This document shows, piece by piece, positions 6,434-9,024 of a stretch of DNA of 9,024 nucleotides; positions within the stretch are counted from its first letter, which is position 1, and the number at the start of each line of letters is the position of its first letter. Origin of the DNA: Planctomycetia bacterium. GTDB lineage: Bacteria > Planctomycetota > Planctomycetia > Pirellulales > UBA1268. Position numbers and translations under genes: made by a program. Under the pieces are notes generated by a model, which did not search any database, was not told where the DNA came from, and saw nothing but the letters and a program-made list of their open reading frames with translations. The stretch spans positions 1-9,024 of the forward strand of contig RFPF01000109.1 of assembly GCA_009926295.1 (NCBI GenBank), written 5' to 3'.

Positions 6434-8047
6434 ATGCGCGGCGGGGCCGTGGCGTGGATGGTGACCGCGTGCCTCATCGCCCCGGCCCGGGCCGAGGCGC
6501 CGCCGGCCGCCTCGGCCTTCCGGGTGCGCCCCTACCTGCAGAACCCGGCCGCCGACGCGATGACCGTCCGCTGGCTGTCGAACGACGACACGCCGGGAAA
6601 GGTGACGGTTGCAGGCCGCGAGATCGTCTCGGCGCCCGTGCTCTGCCTCGAACTCGCCTACCAGCCGAACGAACGGCACGACGACCGCCTCGGCAGCGCT
6701 CCCTTCCTGCACTCGGTCCGCGTGGGGGGGCTGGAGCCGGCGACGAGCTATCCCTACGCCGTCAGGCAGGGAGGCGAGACCGTGAAGGCCGTCCTCACGA
6801 CGGCCCCGCGGCCCGGGGACGTCGGCCCCGGTGGAGCGGTCAGGCTGTTTTTCTACGCAGACAGCGAGACGCAGCCGGAGTCGCGGGGCAGCCGGGTCGA
6901 ATGGCCGCCGCCGTCGTCGCTTCCGGGCGGGCCGCGGCCACGTTGGGTGAACGACCGCTACCCGGCCGACGAGACGACGGGCTACCGCACGAACCTGGCG
7001 CTGATCGCCGCGCGGGCCGCCGAGAGCCTGCGGGCAGGCAATCCCGCGCTGGTGAGCGTGGTGGGCGATCTCGTCGAGAGCGGCGGCGAGCAGCGCGATT
7101 GGGACGAGTTCTGGCGGCACAACGCCGGCGACTTCGGCACGCTCGCCTCGCGTGTGCCGATCGTGGCCGCACTGGGCAACCACGAGATCTTCGGGGGCCC
7201 TCCGTCGGACGATCCTTCCCTCGACCTCGGCGGCCACTCCGGTCGGGCAACGCTCGTCGGCGCGATGAAGTTCCTCGCGTACTTCGAGCACCCGGCCAAC
7301 GGGGCGGCCGACGAGCGGCACGAGGAACGCTACCATCGGCTCGACTTCGGGCCCGTCGCGCTCCTCACGCTCGATACGACCAACAGCGGCAGCGACGACG
7401 GGGCCGACGATACCAACCACGAACTCGACCGAGCCGATGCGCCGCACGTTCCCGACATCGGCCCCGGGTCGGCACAGCGCGACTGGCTCGCGCGTGAACT
7501 CGCCGCCGCGGAATCCGCCGGCCGGATCATCTTCGTGCAGTTCCACCATGCCCCCTACTCCTCGGGCCCGCACGGGCGTCCGCCCGGATCGGGCCGCGGC
7601 GCCGACCCCCACTCGGGGCAGCCACTGCGGTCGCTCGCCCCCCTCCTCCACCGCCACGGCGTGCGGGCGGTGTTCTCGGGCCACGACGAGATGTACGAGC
7701 ATTCCGTCGTCGACGGAGTGCACTATTACGACGTCGGCATCGGCGGGGATGCGCTGCGCGGGCCGGACGACGGCACGAAGAACGACCGGCAGGTGTTCCT
7801 CGCCCACGACCATGCGCCGGAACACTGGACGGGCGACGTGCTCGAGTCGGGCGGCAAGCACTACGGCCACGTCGAGGTCGACGTGGCCCGGCGGGAGAGA
7901 GGCCCCGGATTCACGGTCACGATCAGACCGGTGCACGTGTTTCCAGTGCTCGACCCCGGCGATCCGGGTACGATCGTGCGGTGGGAACGCCGCGAGTACG
8001 ACGACATCGTCACGTTCGACATCACGCCAAGGGAGCCCCCGCCATGA
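6434..8047 (+). CDS. Secreted metallophosphoesterase with PAP-like N-terminal domain
   Basis: The product has 537 residues. A short signal peptide (1-20, cleavage after A-R-A) precedes a fibronectin-III-like domain of the purple acid phosphatase type (about 25-120; starts F-R-V-R-P-Y-L-Q-N-P and ends G-L-E-P-A-T-S-Y-P-Y). A calcineurin-like phosphoesterase domain spans about 135-460. Visible metal motifs are D143 in A-D-S-E, D212 in V-G-D-L-V-E, N249-H250-E251 in G-N-H-E, H371-H372 in Q-F-H-H-A-P, and G416-H417-D418-E419. Two differ from the textbook set: D-x-E replaces D-x-H or D-x-G, and GHDE replaces GHxH. An iron-ligand Tyr of the GDxxY kind is absent. Hydrolysis of phosphoesters outside the cytoplasm is likely, but the substrate is unknown. 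GGGAG at 6421-6425 lies 8 nt before the ATG, one base after the previous stop. The stop codon overlaps the next ATG by 4 nt. Confidence 0.9.
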   Translation: MRGGAVAWMVTACLIAPARAEAPPAASAFRVRPYLQNPAADAMTVRWLSNDDTPGKVTVAGREIVSAPVLCLELAYQPNERHDDRLGSAPFLHSVRVGGLEPATSYPYAVRQGGETVKAVLTTAPRPGDVGPGGAVRLFFYADSETQPESRGSRVEWPPPSSLPGGPRPRWVNDRYPADETTGYRTNLALIAARAAESLRAGNPALVSVVGDLVESGGEQRDWDEFWRHNAGDFGTLASRVPIVAALGNHEIFGGPPSDDPSLDLGGHSGRATLVGAMKFLAYFEHPANGAADERHEERYHRLDFGPVALLTLDTTNSGSDDGADDTNHELDRADAPHVPDIGPGSAQRDWLARELAAAESAGRIIFVQFHHAPYSSGPHGRPPGSGRGADPHSGQPLRSLAPLLHRHGVRAVFSGHDEMYEHSVVDGVHYYDVGIGGDALRGPDDGTKNDRQVFLAHDHAPEHWTGDVLESGGKHYGHVEVDVARRERGPGFTVTIRPVHVFPVLDPGDPGTIVRWERREYDDIVTFDITPREPPP

Positions 8048-9024
8048 AGCCACATGTGCGTGCCATCGAGGCATCTTCGACGATCCTGCTGCTCGCGGCC
8101 TGCGCGGTGGCCGCTGCCGCTCCCCCCACCGCTGGCGAACCCGCTTCGCCACGCGACCTCGTGCTCAACGCGAAGAGGATCGTCGTCCTCGGCGACTCGA
8201 TCACCTACGGCGGTGGCTGGCTCGTGCCCGTCATCGCCTGGCTCGAGGGGGAGGGCTGGACCGGTGACGTGATCAACATGGCGCTCTCGAGCGAGACGGT
8301 GTCGGGCCTCTCGGAGGACGGGCATGCCGACGGAAAGTTTCCCCGGCCCGACCTGCACGAGCGGCTCGACCGCGTTCTGCGCGTGGGTCGGCCCGATCTC
8401 GTGATCGCCTGCTACGGGATGAACTGCGGCATCTACCAGCCGCTCGACGAGGGGCGGTTCGCGAAGTTCAAGGACGGAATGCAGCGGCTCCACGACGCGG
8501 TCGAAAAGGCGGGGGCGAGGATCATCCACCTGACTCCGCCGGTCTACGACCAGCGGCCCGACAAGGATGGGCCCGCCGGCAAGACCGACTACGACGCCGT
8601 GCTCGACGCCTACTCGCAGTGGCTCGTCTCGAGGCGGGCCGACGGCTGGATCGTGATCGACATCCACGGGCCGATGAAGGAACTGCTCGCCACGGCCCGG
8701 GCGAAGGAGCCCCGGACGGTGTTCGCGCCTGACGCCGTCCATCCCAATGAGGCGGGCCACTGGGCTTTCGCCCGCGGCTTCTTCAAGGGCCTCGGTGCGC
8801 CGGGCGCGGCCGCGAAGGAGACGCCCGAGCACTTCGCCGCGTTCGTTCCCGACGTCAAGCGCCGGATGGATGTCCTGCGCGACGCCTACCTCGCGGCGGC
8901 CGGCCATCAGCGGCCGGGGGTGCCGTCCGGGCAGCCGCTCGGCGAGGCCGAGGCGACGGCCCGGGATCTCTCCGAATCGATCCGCTCGCGGCGCTACCAC
9001 CTCATGGGCGGGCGCACCGGGCAG
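8044..9024 (+). CDS. Secreted SGNH/GDSL hydrolase, cut by the window edge
   Basis: The reading frame stays open for 327 codons to the right edge, so the C-terminus is missing. The ATG at 8044 overlaps the previous TGA (ATGA), and AAGGGAG (8029-8035) lies 8 nt upstream. The N-terminus is an export signal; L-A-A-C at 17-20 matches a lipobox, so Cys20 may be lipidated, although the downstream A-A-A-A-A run also allows ordinary cleavage. SGNH blocks are visible: V-L-G-D-S-I-T (catalytic Ser52), N78 in N-M-A-L-S-S, G-M-N at 125-127, and D230-A-V-H233. The usual block II glycine is Ala80. Such enzymes hydrolyse acyl or acetyl esters of sugars, lipids or other substrates. After the domain, about 60 residues (including 'AAAGHQRPGVPSG') form a tail that I recall from planctomycete relatives, some of which are fused to other domains; what follows here is outside the window. 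Confidence 0.88.
   Translation, partial: MKPHVRAIEASSTILLLAACAVAAAAPPTAGEPASPRDLVLNAKRIVVLGDSITYGGGWLVPVIAWLEGEGWTGDVINMALSSETVSGLSEDGHADGKFPRPDLHERLDRVLRVGRPDLVIACYGMNCGIYQPLDEGRFAKFKDGMQRLHDAVEKAGARIIHLTPPVYDQRPDKDGPAGKTDYDAVLDAYSQWLVSRRADGWIVIDIHGPMKELLATARAKEPRTVFAPDAVHPNEAGHWAFARGFFKGLGAPGAAAKETPEHFAAFVPDVKRRMDVLRDAYLAAAGHQRPGVPSGQPLGEAEATARDLSESIRSRRYHLMGGRTGQ

Larger units (their letters stand above)
1236..9024 (+). other. Five-gene operon of exported proteins
   Basis: Five consecutive + strand genes start at 1236, 2462, 4795, 6434 and 8044. The junctions are an 11-nt gap, a 4-nt GTGA overlap, a 1-nt gap and a 4-nt ATGA overlap. Every downstream gene has a good Shine-Dalgarno 7-8 nt before its start, lying within or across the end of the gene before. 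No terminator-like structure or promoter was noticed between them. All five products have N-terminal export signals. Co-transcription and translational coupling are strongly implied; a shared extracytoplasmic process is an inference. The operon may extend beyond the right edge. Confidence 0.8.

Noticed and set aside
4546..6477. Long open frame on the - strand (643 codons) opposite the second propeller
   Set aside because: It is an antisense shadow typical of GC-rich DNA. Its translation is rich in Arg, Ala, His and Val without recognisable domains, whereas the + strand frame has a signal peptide, propeller repeats and a Shine-Dalgarno.
6314..8152. Long open frame on the - strand (612 codons) opposite the phosphoesterase
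   Set aside because: The + strand frame carries complete phosphoesterase motifs and fits the operon spacing. The antisense translation is low-complexity and lacks motifs.
7861..9000. Open frame on the - strand (379 codons) opposite the SGNH hydrolase
   Set aside because: The + strand frame stays open to the edge with all catalytic blocks present; the antisense frame shows no domain.

Overview
The window looks like chromosomal DNA from a planctomycete, probably of the Pirellulales type. The basis is strongly GC-rich DNA with G or C at most third codon positions, a secreted SUMF1-domain protein of planctomycetal style, two exported PQQ-like beta-propeller proteins, a metallophosphoesterase with an 'ADSETQPES' motif, and a secreted SGNH hydrolase with an 'RPG' C-terminal tail. 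The lineage is inferred from remembered family style, not from a search.

Layout. Positions 1-357 hold no convincing gene. They contain a perfect 18-nt palindrome, two mutually exclusive small hairpins, a good sigma70-like promoter (TTGACT, 16 nt, CATAAT at 117-144) and a long, partly structured leader. A 73-residue protein of unknown function follows (358-579, +). Converging on it is smpB (607-1152, -), the trans-translation factor. A 14-bp perfect hairpin with a T-rich tail (609-650) probably terminates the small gene while lying inside the last codons of smpB. A short divergent intergenic region (1153-1235) separates smpB from a + strand operon.

The operon runs from 1236 to the right edge and has five genes: a secreted SUMF1/FGE-like protein lacking the catalytic cysteine pair; a 778-aa PQQ-like propeller with an Ig-like domain and a C-terminal jelly-roll-like domain; a 545-aa PQQ-like propeller carrying an EF-hand-like loop and a vicinal Cys-Cys pair; a metallophosphoesterase with a purple-acid-phosphatase-like N-terminal domain and altered metal-binding motifs; and an SGNH/GDSL hydrolase that runs off the window. 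The junctions are +11 nt, a 4-nt overlap, +1 nt and a 4-nt overlap, and each downstream gene has a clear Shine-Dalgarno, so the genes are almost certainly co-transcribed and translationally coupled.

All five operon products carry export signals, so they should act together outside the cytoplasm. The two propellers look like scaffold or binding proteins, and the phosphoesterase and SGNH hydrolase are the likely enzymes, removing phosphate and acyl/acetyl esters respectively. The substrate cannot be read from the sequence. No transposase, CRISPR array, tRNA, rRNA or recognised defence gene was seen.
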